A stretch of DNA of 64,000 bases from Misgurnus anguillicaudatus (GCF_027580225.2 NC_073339.2:40724501-40788500); one strand, 5' to 3'; positions 1-10,946 are shown, counted from the first letter of the stretch. The notes: generated by a model not told the origin, from the sequence alone. A program made the numbers and translations.

Positions 1-878
1 CTGCTGGAAGTAACCATCAGAGGACGGGTACATGGTGGTCATAAAGGAATGGATATGGTCAGAAACAATGCTCAGGTAGGCTGGGGCATTTAAATAATGC
101 CCAATTGGCACTAGGTGCCTAAAGTGTGTCAAGAAAACATCCCCCACACCATTACACCACCATCACCAGCCTGCACAGTGGTAACAAGGCATGATGGATC
201 CATGTTCTCATTCTGTTTACGCCAAATTCTGACTCTACCATCTGAATGTCTCAACAGAAATCGAGACTCATCAGACCAGGCAACATTTTTTCAGTCTTCA
301 ACTGTCGAATTTTGGTGAGCTCGTGCAAATTGTAGCCTCTTTTACCTATTTGTATTGGAGATGAGTGATACCCGTTGGGGTCTTCTGCTGTTGTAGCCCA
401 TCTGCCTCAAGGTTGTGCGCGTTGTGGCTTCACAAATGCTTTGCTGCATACCTCGGTTGTAACGAGTGGTTATTTCAGTCAAAGTTGCTCTTCTATCAGC
501 TTGAATCAGTCGGCCCATTCTCCTCTGACCTCTAACATCAACAAGGCATTTTGGCCCACAGGACTGCCGCATACTGGATGTTTTTCCCTTTTCACACAAT
601 TCTTTGTAAATCCTAGAAATGGTTGTGTGTGAAAATCCCAGTAACTGTGCAGATTGTGAAATACTCAGAACGGCCCGTCTGGTACCAACAACCATGCCAC
701 ACTCAAAATTGCTTAAATTACCTTTCTTTCCCATTCTGACATTCAGTTTGAAGTTCAGGAGATTGTCTTGCCCAGGACCACACCCCTAAATGTATTGAAG
801 CAACTGCCATGTGATTGGTTGATTAGATAATTGCATTGGAAATTGAACAGGTGTTCCTAATAATCCTTTAGGTGAGTG
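1..878 (-). mobile_element. Tc1-like DNA transposon, cut by window start
   Basis: The right-hand terminus reads (reverse strand) CACTCACCTAAAGGATTATT, a Tc1/mariner terminal sequence I recognise from fish. It abuts a TA dinucleotide at 879-880, the expected target duplication. Inside, on the minus strand, is a decayed Tc1 transposase. The left end lies outside the window. The element sits in upstream flank and ends directly against a (GATA)n tract. Confidence 0.88.
342..734 (-). pseudogene. Tc1-like transposase, N-terminal DNA-binding half
   Basis: This 130-residue frame starts MGKKGNLSNFECGMVVGTRR and has the paired helix-turn-helix layout of Tc1 transposases. The first helix-turn-helix is around residues 25-50 (SISQSAQLLGFSHTTISRIY), followed by an arginine-rich linker (GQRRMGRLIQADRRATLTEI) and a second one. 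The frame is lost at about 342. On the same strand toward position 1 the sequence still resembles the catalytic DDE half (WSDESRF-like, then a GGGGVMVWG-like motif near 150-180), but no single frame joins both halves. The protein would bind the element's own terminal repeats. It is almost surely inactive and unrelated to the channel gene. Confidence 0.85.
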
Positions 879-990
<112 letters not shown>

Positions 991-1699
991 CCTCTGCAGT
1001 CACATTTTAATTTTATTTTAAGATAAATCATTTCAATCATTTGGATTCTGTGTCTATAATTAAATAACATAAATCCCACAATTAATTTTTTTCAGTGTAG
1101 ATACGGATAGACAGACAGACACCTTATTAATCCTCTCGGGGAAATTGGTTTTGCAAGAGCAGCCAAACACTGTAATACAGAAAATACAAAAAGTGCTCAA
1201 AATATGTGCAATAACCAGATTCAGTATAAAAATTTTGCACAAAGCTAAAAGAGAAATCATTTCTCTCTATTAGATCTCTTTTGTGTATCTGTGCGTGCGT
1301 GCATGTGTGTGTAAGCAAAAGATGCTTAACAAACTGCGGACTATATGAAATATTTGAATGTCTGTTGTGTATGACATGCATATATGAAAAGTTTGATATA
1401 CAGCAGAAATAATGCCATGGCTTGCTGAAATGACTGACTTTGCATCATGGTGCAATATACTGTATGAGATTTGCGGGTCTGTGAATGTGTGTTGGCTAAA
1501 ATTATGTTCAAAAAATGTCTTTACAAATATGAAGCATGTTAAAGTACACTCCAAAAAAATAGGTCTTTGGCTGAACATAATTAAAGGCAGGGTGCATGAA
1601 AGCCAATGTTGACATCTGAAATCACCTAAACAAACACGCCCCTACCCCAATAGAATCTGGACCTTCTTTTGATAGACCCACGCAACCCAGGCAACTATG
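991..1699. other. Flank with no gene
   Basis: I see no coding exon. A short stretch at about 1105-1160 (agacagacagacacc, then ttattaatcctc and ggggaaattg) resembles the tail of an interspersed fish repeat, but I cannot name the family. The rest is AT-rich unique-looking sequence. Confidence 0.5.
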
Positions 1700-2117
1700 G
1701 CCCTGTCCCAAATGCCACACTCCGGACTTGAGGTCCTCCTCAGAGTCCACACTTTGATGACATCATGTAGTGCAGACTTTAGGGACCACGTGGTTGCACC
1801 AGAGTCGTATTTTGGGACAGACTCGAGCGTCACGCCGGAAATAGGAAGGAAGTTGCCGGTCAATGTGAACTCCTCCCTTTCGTCGTCTGATTGGTCTGAT
1901 TGCTCTTTTGCAAGGACTTCTGGGTTGGTAAAGTTTGTGAAGCAGTGCGGGCTTTGCCGAAGGCCACATCAAGGGTGCAAAGGGGGCGCTGATGAGCCCA
2001 CTTCGAAGTGTAAAAATAACAGATGGGACACCCTACAGACTCGTGGACTAAGCAAGCACGCGCAATTTAAGGCCATGAGACCGAAAGTCCACATGAAGCG
2101 CGGGATTTGGGACAGGG
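1700..2117. mobile_element. Non-autonomous TIR element (about 418 bp)
   Basis: The left end gccctgtcccaaatgcc is mirrored by atttgggacagggc at the right end, a terminal inverted repeat of about 14-16 bp. A 144-residue frame crosses the element but resembles no protein, so it is treated as chance. The flanking ATG on both sides may be part of a target duplication. Confidence 0.75.
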
Positions 2118-2232
2118 CTTATGTCGGTTAGTAGACACGCCCCTTACTGCTGATTGGCTCCAAGTGTGTTTTGGTACTCGGCCTGACTCCCATTTCCAAT
2201 GTTTTTTTTTTTCAAAAATCATGCATCCCGCC

Positions 2233-2347
2233 TTTAAAGGAGTAGTCCACTTTATAGATGGGGCCCATTGACTAACCTACTTACCTTTTTCTTTTTCTAC
2301 TATGAAAAGTCATTTGACCCCATCTTCACAGTGGACTACTCCTTTAA
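2233..2347. mobile_element. Short MITE with TTTAAAGGAGTAGTCCACT termini
   Basis: A perfect 19-bp inverted repeat (tttaaaggagtagtccact at the left, its reverse complement at the right) encloses about 75 bp. No coding content. Confidence 0.85.
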
Positions 2348-2851
2348 ATCATGGGCAGTGGTGCCATTATCTTAACATGAAATTAACATGTAAGCCCTAC
2401 TTAATTACTTCATGTATAGGATATGACTGAACAAGTTTACGTAACATGAAAATAAACAATTACTTCATGAGGACACAACATGACTGAATCAATTAAACCC
2501 AACAAGAGTGTTTGAATCACTCTTTGATCATCGTTTAAAAAGTTAACCAACATCAAGGTCTGTTCTCCACCACAATGGTAACCTCCTAAAAACATAAAAC
2601 AAACTCTTTTATATCCAACAAAACAGAATGCGAAACATTAATGTCTCCTCCGTATTTCATCTTGATTAAAATTGCGTAAAATAGCACTTAATTTCTACAT
2701 TTACCCTCATTATTTAGATTTCCATGCAAAGCATGATTGGAACTGGAAATCTCCTGCCTACATTTTATAAATTATATTGAACAATAAACATGCTAAAAAT
2801 AAGTTAACTGCATAGTATTCTTTCATTATCTTTCAAAAGGAAAACATCAAG
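2348..2851. other. Flank, nothing recognised
   Basis: AT-rich sequence without a convincing frame, RNA gene or repeat boundary. Confidence 0.5.
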
Positions 2852-3082
2852 TTAAAGGCACAATATGTAGGATTTTCACCACTAGAGGTCACTATTTAAC
2901 AATAGCACAATAAAAAGGCAAAGCTTAATGATGTCATGAAGGAGAGTGGAACGATGGGAGATGTTTTCACCATCCAATGTTTATGGATGAGGTAATAAAT
3001 TAATGTTTTTTTACATGTACATTTGAACACTTTATTTCATGCCATTGTAATGAATTGACTGCAAGGCACAACTTCTGCTTGG

Positions 3083-3461
3083 CATAGATATATACACTAG
3101 ATGGTGCCTTGGGGTTCTAAGCATGCGTCAAAACCGCCGCCATCTTGGAACAGGGGTCTTGTCATAGGAAGTAGATAGTGCTGCTATCTCCACCTGTACT
3201 TCGAATTCATGGACGATGACGGACTTTTGCGTTGAATGGATGTTAGGGCTACTAGCACTATGCATTGTAGTTAGAAAAAGTAGATTTTCAAAATATCAAA
3301 ACTGATATTCATGACGATTTATGGTGATTTTATTTCCGTCACACCATTGCCTACAATGACGCTGATGCAGGGCTCCCTTGTTTCAAGATGGCGGCTCTAT
3401 TTGACGCATTTGTTCCAATGAACTGCCGTAGTCAAGGTGACATCTAGTGTACATATCTATG
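3083..3461. mobile_element. MITE with CATAGATATATACACTAGATG termini
   Basis: Left catagatatatacactagat and right atctagtgtacatatctatg form inverted repeats. A second inner pair (gccgccatcttggaac / tttcaagatggcggct) extends the hairpin. It is nested inside the 2852-4067 element. Confidence 0.8.
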
Positions 3462-3555
3462 GCTGCGTGGTAGATGATGTATAACCATCACTTCCACGTT
3501 TGTTCACTTATGTTGCCATAGTTTCTACAACCACAAACTGAGGATAGCACAGATA

Positions 3556-3888
3556 TTAAAGCAACACTTAAGAGTTTTTTTTACCTTAAAATAACGTTTC
3601 CAAAAAAGTTTCAGTCGTTCATCCACTCGAAACAGGGTGAACGGCACATTCACATTCGCTTTGCAGCCCTCTATTAGCCAAAACCGCACTAAAGAAGTTT
3701 CCAACCGTCGGGTCACGGTCCTGTAGTTCGAGTGAAAACTACAAAAACTTGCTTTACGGCAGACCTACAATCCAATCAGAGTCAGCTTTGCTGCAGTATA
3801 CTAAATTATTTACGACAGTGGTAATGTACAATTCCGCTTCCAACCTGTAGGGGGAGCAAAGAGCAAAAACTCTTTAGTGTTGCTTTAA
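3556..3888. mobile_element. MITE with TTAAAGCAACACT termini
   Basis: Left ttaaagcaacacttaagagt and right actctttagtgttgctttaa are near-perfect inverted repeats. It is the second insertion within the 2852-4067 element. Confidence 0.82.
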
Positions 3889-4067
3889 GTCACTAAAAGG
3901 GTGACAATTAAAAGGGAGACGAGGAACGAGACATTATTTAAAATTGGAATTTCTCTGGATTTACAATATTTTGGGATAATGTAAGTACACAGCTCCATGA
4001 AATATATCACACAGGCAGGTAGTTTTTGGATATTTTATTACAAAAATCTTACTTATTGTGGCTTTAA

Positions 4068-5157
4068 GCCAAAATGTTGCAATGTCATGCCAGTTTAAAA
4101 TAATACAATTGTGTTTAAAAGAGAAACAGCATTCGTCGTGTTAAATAATTTTTTTTAAATAATAAAAAAATCATTTGTATGAAGGACACTTGTAGTGGCA
4201 AAATAATTAGGTACAGAAAATATTATTAGTCTGGTATTATTTTTTATTTAATATGTCAATTTTTTATTGTTATTATTCTGAAAGTGTAAAAATGTTTGGT
4301 GTTTAAAGCAGTTTATCCAAATATTAACACAATAGAAATCTATAGTGTATGTTCTCACTTAAGCAAACGTGTGCACGTGGTGTCTGTGATCGTGTCTGCT
4401 CTCTTTCCCACAAAAGAAAAAAAGCAAACATATGAAGGATAATGAACATTGATCCACGGTCAGCGGTGAGAGGGCATTCAAATCAACAGGGTTGAGCTCA
4501 TTAAGAGCAGCAAAGAAATAAATGAAGGACATTCAAACCTGGAGAAGACAACATAATTTATTTAGCAGACACATTCAACCAAAGTGACTTACAAGAGCCA
4601 ACAATAAACACAGAATACAAAGATATGTTTATGACTAGGAATACTATCATGGCTTGGGGAGAACAGTATAATTTTTTTTTAAATATAGGCCTATTTTTAA
4701 CTATAAGCAATACAACAACTATAAGTTCAGCAATGGAAAGTGGTCACATGTAAACAGAAAACGTGTGTCAGGTGTTTTTTGAAGGTTGTGCATGCTGGAA
4801 GCTCTGCATGAATGGTCACCTATAACAGGGGGTTGGGTAGAAATTGTGAGTTGGGGGGTCTTTAAATATTGTGATGGAAAATTTGTAGCCCTTGAAGTAA
4901 AAAAGATTGCTATCCATTCTCCCATAGCAATAAATATATGCGCATGATCGTACACAATCTAGATCTCTCAAAACTGTGGCCGTAAACACCAGTTTGTATG
5001 TTATTTTAAACCTGATCTTTAAGTCAAATTTATACCATCGGGGGACTAATGTAAAGAAGCTGGGAATGGTTTGCCACAATCTGGATCTGTTCCTATGGGA
5101 ATCCCTGGCCTCTGCATCTCACTTTCTTCCGGAAAGAAATAAATTGCGCTGCTTTGG

Positions 5158-5160
<3 letters not shown>
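4068..5160. other. Upstream flank with no gene
   Basis: AT-rich sequence upstream of the CpG-rich block. Only a short interspersed-repeat tail (about 4555-4600) is recognisable. No exon-like frame. Confidence 0.5.
4555..4600 (+). repeat. Interspersed-repeat tail (tttagcagacac... type)
   Basis: Resembles the very common fish 3' tail with the pattern attta-gcagac-n-ccaaagtgacttacaa, shared by L2-type LINEs and some SINEs. Similar pieces lie at 25358-25415 (reverse) and 52339-52380. The family name is from memory only. Confidence 0.5.

Positions 5161-5204
<44 letters not shown>
5161..5204. repeat. (GA)n microsatellite upstream of the CpG-rich block
   Basis: About 22 GA units lie directly upstream of the CpG-rich region that probably holds the transcription start. 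Confidence 0.95.
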
Positions 5205-5206
<2 letters not shown>

Positions 5207-5509
5207 CGCACTGGAGTTCTCCGCGACACAGCGCGCGTCACGCGTCCAGTAGAAACTTCACTCGCTTCGGACCCGATTTCGCCAAGACGCGGCGCGCTGC
5301 CACCCGCGCGTTTGAAGTATTTTGGAGTATAATGACATCATAACAGGAGTTTCCTTATCCTCGTCGCCCGATGTAACTAAGTTTTTATGCGTCTTCGCTG
5401 TTTTTGCATAAGGAATGGACGTAAGAAGAGCGAATATGGGATAATTGTGTGTGGCACTGGAAGCCGCAGTTGAGACCATGAGCCAGAACGCGCTGTCATT
5501 TCCATCGCG
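5205..5509 (+). promoter_or_regulatory. Putative CpG-rich promoter and 5' UTR exon of the Cav3 gene
   Basis: This is the most CpG-dense stretch near the gene: gcgcgcgtcacgcgtcc, then gacgcggcgcgctgccaccc. It contrasts sharply with the AT-rich surroundings and lies about 1.2 kb upstream of the first coding exon on the same strand. It ends in TCGCG followed by GTAAGA at 5510, a strong U2-type donor. A matching acceptor candidate is cccatcag at 6651, 33 bp before the ATG. I infer a non-coding first exon. No TATA box is obvious, as is usual for CpG promoters. The exact start site cannot be seen, and the exon could instead belong to an alternative transcript. Confidence 0.5.
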
Positions 5510-6688
5510 GTAAGAAAAGTACATATAGTTTCTTCAGTTATTACACTGCAAAATGCCTGTTAGAAGATGATGAACATTTTAGTTCACAGAGGTTTATTAG
5601 AAGTACAAAATCTCTCAGTGACATATTCATGATACAGGAGCTGAAATGAAGTATTGTTATTTGAGTATTGTTATATAGATTTATATATATCCATATAGTT
5701 ATTATTCCTTAATTGTCTCACTGTTTTACGCTCCTAAAATAAAGGGTCTTTGTCAGGCTGTTTAGTTCCATTACTAATCTTTAAAATGTTATTTATAGTG
5801 CAAAAATCTAAATTAACACAAAGCAGAAATGGTTCTGTTAAAGGTTCTTTGGGGAACCAAATATGGTTCTTCTATTGCCATGAAGTACCTTTATTTTTAA
5901 GAGCGTACGTCACAGCTGAGACTCCTGAATACATTTAAATCCATTTCCACTTTTGAAACATTTACTATTTAATTATGCGGATGAGGAAGTTCATTAAATG
6001 TGGAGCTTTTCTTTAAAAAATGAGAAGGACATCCGCTGCAGAGAAAAGGCATTTTGGCTTTGCTTTAGTGATGGGCTTAATGGTAATGAGATTGAACATG
6101 ACTGATGTTCCCCTGGCTCACCTTTTCTTCTGGAACTTGAAATATGTGGATACAGTGATATTTTTTTATGTCTTGGGTATTTACACATTCACTTACGACC
6201 CTGGCCATGGGTTCGTTCGTTGAGCTTGTGATCGTTTATTTACCTGCATGTTGGTCCAAACTTTTTATCTGTGGAACCCGAAATGAGAAAATGTCCAAAA
6301 ACGAATCTGGATGGTGATTTATAGTGTCATTTACTAAAAAGCATCATAACTTTTAACAATGCACTGTTAAAATGTTTAAAAGGAATCCTATAAAGCATAG
6401 TTCATGTGGTAACATCTAAGTTAAATGATTTTATTTGAAGAAAAGTTCTTAAATATGATTGATTCACAATATTATATTTTATGTTCAACAGCCCAAAATT
6501 TGCTCTAAATCTCATTTTGTGTTCCATGGAAGAGTCATAAATGACACTGGTGACGTATGATGATGTTATTTCGGGGAATTCCATTCAAACCTAAACTAAA
6601 ATAAGTTGAATGTCTGTTGCGATGGAGGCATATGAGTGACGTTCCCATCAGCAGGGTTGCTTTGCCGCCCCTTGTTCTGTCGTCATGA
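5478..6688 (+). other. Candidate 22-codon upstream ORF split by the 5' UTR intron
   Basis: ATG at 5478 sits in a strong context (gacc before, A after) and reads MSQNALSFPS up to the donor at 5510. Joined to the acceptor at 6651 (or at 6654, same frame), it continues [12 protein letters not shown] or the like. It stops at TGA 6686-6688, which overlaps the channel's start codon as ATGA (6685-6688). If the inferred splice is right, the leader carries a short ORF ending exactly on the main start. That arrangement is compatible with termination-reinitiation control of translation. The splice is inferred, not seen. Confidence 0.4.
5510..6651 (+). other. Putative 5' UTR intron, no other gene
   Basis: Bounded by GTAAGA at 5510 and cccatcag at 6651. 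It holds AT-rich sequence and, at about 5836-5915, a fragment of a common fish repeat (ggttctttggggaaccaaat ... tggttcttctattgccatga). A relative of that repeat is at about 47645-47690. No exon-like frame. Confidence 0.4.
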
Positions 6689-6965
6689 CCGCCGGTGAGG
6701 AGACAGAACCAGCCCATTGGCCGGACCGGGTTGAAGTCAGCCTGACTACATCAGCTCAGGCCGACGTTCCAGGCCTCGAGGAGGCCGAGGACCTGCCCGC
6801 TGGACTCTCTGGAAGCGTCGAAGCGTCATGGGAGTCCACTGGCAGCGTGGCAGAAGTGAAGGAGAACGGGCAGCTTCCGTATCCATCCTTGGCACCGGTT
6901 GTCTTCTTCTGGCTTCATCAGCGCACACGACCTCGCAGCTGGTGCCTAAAGCTGGTGTGCAGCCC
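6685..6965 (+). CDS. cacna1g: T-type (Cav3) calcium channel alpha-1, first coding exon
   Basis: This exon encodes the cytosolic N-terminus of the pore-forming alpha-1 subunit of a low-voltage-activated calcium channel, a plasma-membrane protein that passes small, transient calcium currents near resting potential. It gives 93 codons plus two bases. Residues 1-62 are acidic, serine-rich and poorly conserved, as in the family. Residues 63-93 ([18 protein letters not shown] then [13 protein letters not shown]) match the conserved Cav3 block just before helix S1 of domain I. PYPxLAPVVFF favours Cav3.1. The ATG at 6685 is the first in frame after a stop at 6637. The exon ends in phase 2 at an ATATCCTT donor, so the open frame beyond 6965 is intron. 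Cav3 identity is very secure; the choice of cacna1g over cacna1h or cacna1i paralogues is less so. Confidence 0.93.
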
Positions 6966-6973
6966 ATATCCTT
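6966..6973 (+). promoter_or_regulatory. U12 5' splice site ATATCCTT
   Basis: Exact match to the RTATCCTT consensus recognised by U11/U6atac snRNAs, with A as the first intron base (AT-AC subclass). It lies right after the CC of the proline codon. Confidence 0.93.
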
Positions 6974-7149
6974 CCCATGTGTGTTTGCTTTCATTTCAGA
7001 TTTAATTTACAGTGACAAACACTCTGCATATGTGTCGCCTAAGACTTGGCAGCTTGCATGCTTTCAGTGAAAGACAGGGATGATAAGTGTACTGGTAGCT
7101 ATTAGCAAATAAAACGAGAAAATATGTAAAACTACGGAAGGGAAGTTTT

Positions 7150-7344
7150 ACACTGTCATTAAAAATAATGGTACTGGGCCGGTACACAGTTAAATAGTAC
7201 ATCTTTGTACTTAAATTGTGCATATTAGTATGTCAAAGGTACATATTGCAATGTACATATCTGTACCTAAATGATACATATTAGGACTTTATTAAAGGGA
7301 ACTGTCCCAGTGACCGCTTTTGTTCCATTATTTTTCTGACAGTG
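7150..7344. mobile_element. MITE with CACTGTCA(T/G)AAAAATAATGG termini
   Basis: Left cactgtcattaaaaataatg and right cattatttttctgacagtg are inverted repeats. Pieces resembling its interior and right half recur at about 10620-10670 and 36125-36170 (cagtgac... ttgtacc). Confidence 0.75.
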
Positions 7345-7509
7345 AACCACCTAAAATATTTCCGAAGTAAAAATAAGGTACAAGTAAGCTAGTTCCTTAA
7401 CGTTACTATAAAATGCTTGGTTGTTTACTCATATGATTGGGTAAATATGTTCAAACCCAACCGTTGGGTTTAATTTAATCTATGGGTTGTTTTATCCAAT
7501 AGTTAAGTC

Positions 7510-7709
7510 AAATGGCGCTTTTCCATTGGATAGTATGGCCCGGTATGGTACCACATGGCTGGGCTCACCTCGCTTTACATTGGCTCGGTTTGCTTTTCCA
7601 TTGGAGTTTAGTGCCGCTTAGACTTATTGTTATAGTTGCGCTGCCTCTACTGCCATGACATTTTCGTAAAAACGCAATACAAACTATTTTCAAGACAGGG
7701 GCAACAGAG
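7510..7709. mobile_element. Left part of an interrupted repeat (gcgcttttccattggatag)
   Basis: The opening ggcgcttttccattggatag and the GC-richer run of tggctcgg-like words are typical of a common fish TIR family. It is split by the hAT-like element at 7710 and may resume at 8175. I cannot define its right end. Confidence 0.45.
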
Positions 7710-8174
7710 CAGTGGCGGCTCGTGACTGCACTTCCGAGGATGCGCTAATTCATAATAAGTGTTCGGATTGTCACGTGTGTGGTTCCCTTTTCCAAAATAT
7801 GTGTCATGCTTGTGGAAAGATCCTGTGTGCATCACGTGTGTTTGTCAAAATAAGTGCATGCTGGCTTCAAAACAGTTTATGATAAAAGAGACGCTCGCGT
7901 TCCCTAAATACACACAAGACGCTCCCTTAACAGTAAACTCTGATTACGCATGATTGTGCGAGTATCTGGCACACGCAAGCATCTCCTTTTAAGTTCAAAT
8001 TCAAGTTCAAGGCAGCAGGCACTTATTTTGGCATGACACGTGATGCACACACGATCTCTCAAAGCACAGAACATATATTTTGAAATGACGAACCACACAC
8101 ATGACAAGCTACATACATGTTGTGACGAACTTCGCATCGTGCGCTTCAAAAAAAGAAGTCACCAGCCGCCACTG
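7710..8174. mobile_element. hAT-like MITE with 8-bp target duplication
   Basis: Ends CAGTGGCGGCT and AGCCGCCACTG form CAG...CTG-type inverted repeats. The 8-bp flanks caacagag (7702-7709) and gaacagag (8175-8182) differ at one base. Both traits fit the hAT superfamily. The frames inside are short and unrecognised. Confidence 0.82.
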
Positions 8175-8182
8175 GAACAGAG

Positions 8183-8774
8183 CATTTAGATAAAATGGCG
8201 TTCTTGATTTTATTTTCACTTAGTTTTCGCAATGGCAAATTTAGCAATGAAGCTAGTACTGGCGATTCTCTCTGACCAATCAGTGATCTGCAGTGTTACA
8301 CGTCACGTTTGGAGGGCTCGTTATAGTTGTGCGTAGGTCCTACGGCGTAGCCGCGACTGCGTAGGTTCCGCGTTGGTTTTCATTTATACTTTTGCGTTGT
8401 CGTTCGATTCGATTTGCAGACACACGCGCAGACTGCTGGTAGGCAGTATCCAGGGGTGTAACCACAGTAGCAGCGCGACCGTCAAAGAAGAAGAAGCTTG
8501 GCAAGTTAACTCACAAACGAAGAAGAAACAGCAAATTGTTGTGTATGATTTGAGAAGACCGGCAATGATGGAAGTAAATAAACAGCGACTTTTGTTGCAG
8601 TTTAAGTTAAATCACTCCTCAACTTGGCTCATCTTTGTTTTCACTGTCGCAAACGAATATATCTATGACGCAGTTTTTTTTACCTGACCGGAGGGGTTCT
8701 GGTGAACCAATCACAGCGCTTGCGGTCCGCGTAGAAATTAATGCGGTGTTAAAAATTTTACCTTTAGGGCTACC
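8183..8774. other. Repeat-like sequence, no gene
   Basis: CpG-richer than its surroundings (tcctacggcgtagccgcgac) and probably the body of other MITEs (accaatcagtg..., accaatcacagcgc...). Boundaries are unclear. The 104-residue frame at 8373-8687 resembles nothing I know. Confidence 0.4.
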
Positions 8775-8953
8775 TTAAAAACATGGCGGCGACTTCCATG
8801 TAAAATCACCCGCAGTGTGTGTACATAAAAACGGCTCATTCTAAGGTAATAAAAACAATACAGTTCATTATATAACCACTGATAATATAGTTATGTATAT
8901 ATTGCATTTATGTCAAGAGATCCTTTTAAAAGTTACACATTGCACCTTTAAAC
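8775..8953. mobile_element. Right half of the GGTGCAGTGTGTAA MITE family
   Basis: From ttaaaaacatggcggcgact to attgcacctttaa it parallels the right half of the complete copy at 40046-40430 (atggcgacttccatgtaa, tcattctaaggtaataaaaa, gtcaagagatccttttaaaa). The left half is missing. Confidence 0.8.
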
Positions 8954-8994
8954 CAAGTGTTGGCATACTACTGCATACTATTATTCCTTCCCTA

Positions 8995-9245
8995 ATGCTA
9001 CGTACACACCAAACGCGGGGCATCGCGTTACTCGCTCTAGATTACTTGCAGGATTTAACTTTGTGTCATGTGAATTTTTTCGTTGGAGTTGAATTTTTCA
9101 ACGCGTTTGAGGTAAATAGCGCATATTTTGCGGCAAACGCACCGCCCATTTCGCGTCATTCGCATCGCCCCGCACATGATTGCATCTTACTTTGTATGTA
9201 ATCTACTTGCGCAAATCGTTTAACTTGCGTTAGGTGTGTATGACC
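8995..9245. mobile_element. MITE with ATGCTACGTACACACCAAACGCG terminus, copy 1
   Basis: The left end cgtacacaccaaacgcgggg and the right end aacttgcgttaggtgtgtatg are degenerate inverted repeats. A second partial copy of the same family is at 60055-60250. Confidence 0.72.
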
Positions 9246-9768
9246 CATAAGACTAATCACTTATTTGTTTTAAACGCGTCTCCTATATCTTTAGTTAAAT
9301 GCAGATGGAGAGCATTCATAGTTTGATTTATTTATCTAAAAAAGTGTAAATGAAGCGGCTCTGTAGCTCTGTTTATTTGGAATCGGACAGCCAACGTTGT
9401 TTCAACCAATGGCATAAGTTTGAAGCGGGACTATCCGTCCATCTGTCCCCCACTTGTTATTGTAAACAGTTATTGTTTTTGCTGTTGGTTTGGTGTCACC
9501 GGTGGCACGAAACATTACGTACTTTACCATTAACCAAGGGCAATTAAGAAGGATTAGGTACGAAATTAAGCATCAAATCCTTCAGACGTCAAGACAGACT
9601 GTGCTGCCAGTAGTCTCTCTGTCTTCTCTCGAGTGGTGGAGTGCTTTTGTTTCCCTCTCACTTATTCACCGATGTCCCTCACGCCATGTGATGTTCGCTT
9701 GGGCCGTGTGCCAGCCTCGCGTTGATAAATAATTGCTGCGCTGGACCGTTTGTCTGTATTCTTCACCT

Positions 9769-9804
<36 letters not shown>

Positions 9805-10707
9805 GCAATGAAATAATCATCACAATTATCCTGAATAGCATTTTAAAGGTTTTAAGAGGCTGTGAGAGGTAAGGCAGCATAGGAGAAAATGCTTTGTGTT
9901 TCATCATATACATTTCCAGGAAGCTTTTCTTGTGGACCTGAAAAACTGATGTTTAATGTCATCACACGAACCTCGCCTCTGAAATGACTGTACCGAAATC
10001 TAGCGTCGTGCTGTCTCTATTGCATTAAAAATCTGACTTATAGCAGCGAGGACACAGCAGATCCCTTGTGTTATGTAATCACGGTCTTCCCAGTCAGCGA
10101 TGTTGAGTGAGTGTTTGTGTCTCATGTCTCCTCTCATACTCTGTGAGGTTAAGTATGAGACTAGTATGTGATTGTGCTCACTTTCTGTGAAGCATTTATA
10201 GGAACTATGACATCTATTACTCATGAGAGAATACAATATGTACGTTAGAGGATGTGAGGTTTTGTATAAATCGCTTTTTGTCTGAGATTGCACTCGAGGG
10301 TGTGTAAGTAAAAAATGAGCATTTACATTTTCTTATGTAAATGAGAGTCGCGCTTGGCTGGGTGCCCATGCAAAATTTGTCACAGTGATTTTGTAAGGTG
10401 TCCTCTTTCACCTCTTTTATTGTCTACCAATCTTTCCTCAAATGTGACCCTGTTTGTGAGAACTTGGCTAAAGTCATTTGATGTGATTTTCTACATGTGA
10501 ATCATCGTTCATAATGTCAAGAACATTTTGTGAAAATATAACTTTGATATTATAAATACTGACTATACTGAGTAAGGTCATGTCATAACATACTGTAACA
10601 TGGACTGTTTAGGTACCAAGGTATACTTATTGAAAGGGTGCCTTCCCAGTGACAGGACCAGTTTTTTTACGATTTTTTATTAGTATTATTCGAAAACACT
10701 CTTAACC
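9246..10707. other. Intron stretch, no gene
   Basis: Nothing coding recognised. It contains a (CT)n tract (9770-9801) and a fragment like the 7150-7344 MITE at about 10610-10670. Some of it (about 9900-10440) shows no repeat signature and may be original intron. Confidence 0.5.
9770..9801. repeat. (CT)n microsatellite
   Basis: About 16 CT units. Confidence 0.93.
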
Positions 10708-10946
10708 TTAAAGGTGCCAAAGAATGCATTGATACAATATGTTAAATTGTTCTCTTAAATCTACATATGTGGCTTTTTTAAGAGCAAAAATGATCCAGAG
10801 ATGGTTTAACATGTCCATTTACAACCCCATGACTTGTCTCCAGATTGAAATTATTACCTTATTTGAAAGGATCATGAATAATCATCTTGAGCTCTGCTCT
10901 GATTGGCTGTTTCTCAGATTTCAGGCTCTGTGTGTGTACAAATTTT

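Larger units (their letters stand above)
2852..4067. mobile_element. TIR element hosting two nested MITEs
   Basis: The left end ttaaaggcacaatatgtagg is mirrored imperfectly at the right end by cttattgtggctttaa. Two other inverted-repeat elements (3083-3461 and 3556-3888) lie inside, so the original element was probably near 500 bp. The element itself has no coding content. Confidence 0.65.

Noticed and set aside
1697..2131. 144-residue open frame as a gene
   Set aside because: It begins and ends in the inverted repeats of a MITE.
5258..5524. 88-residue reverse frame in the CpG-rich block
   Set aside because: GC-rich DNA keeps frames open by chance; it crosses the likely splice donor and resembles no protein.
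6966..7005. Extension of the first coding exon to the open-frame end (residues after VCSP)
   Set aside because: The added residues do not match the Cav3 family, whereas a cut at the ATATCCTT donor restores the conserved sequence with the next exon.
9662..9913. Arginine/glutamate repeat protein (RERERERE) on the minus strand, and the similar one at 45958-46206
   Set aside because: Direct translation of (CT)n microsatellites.
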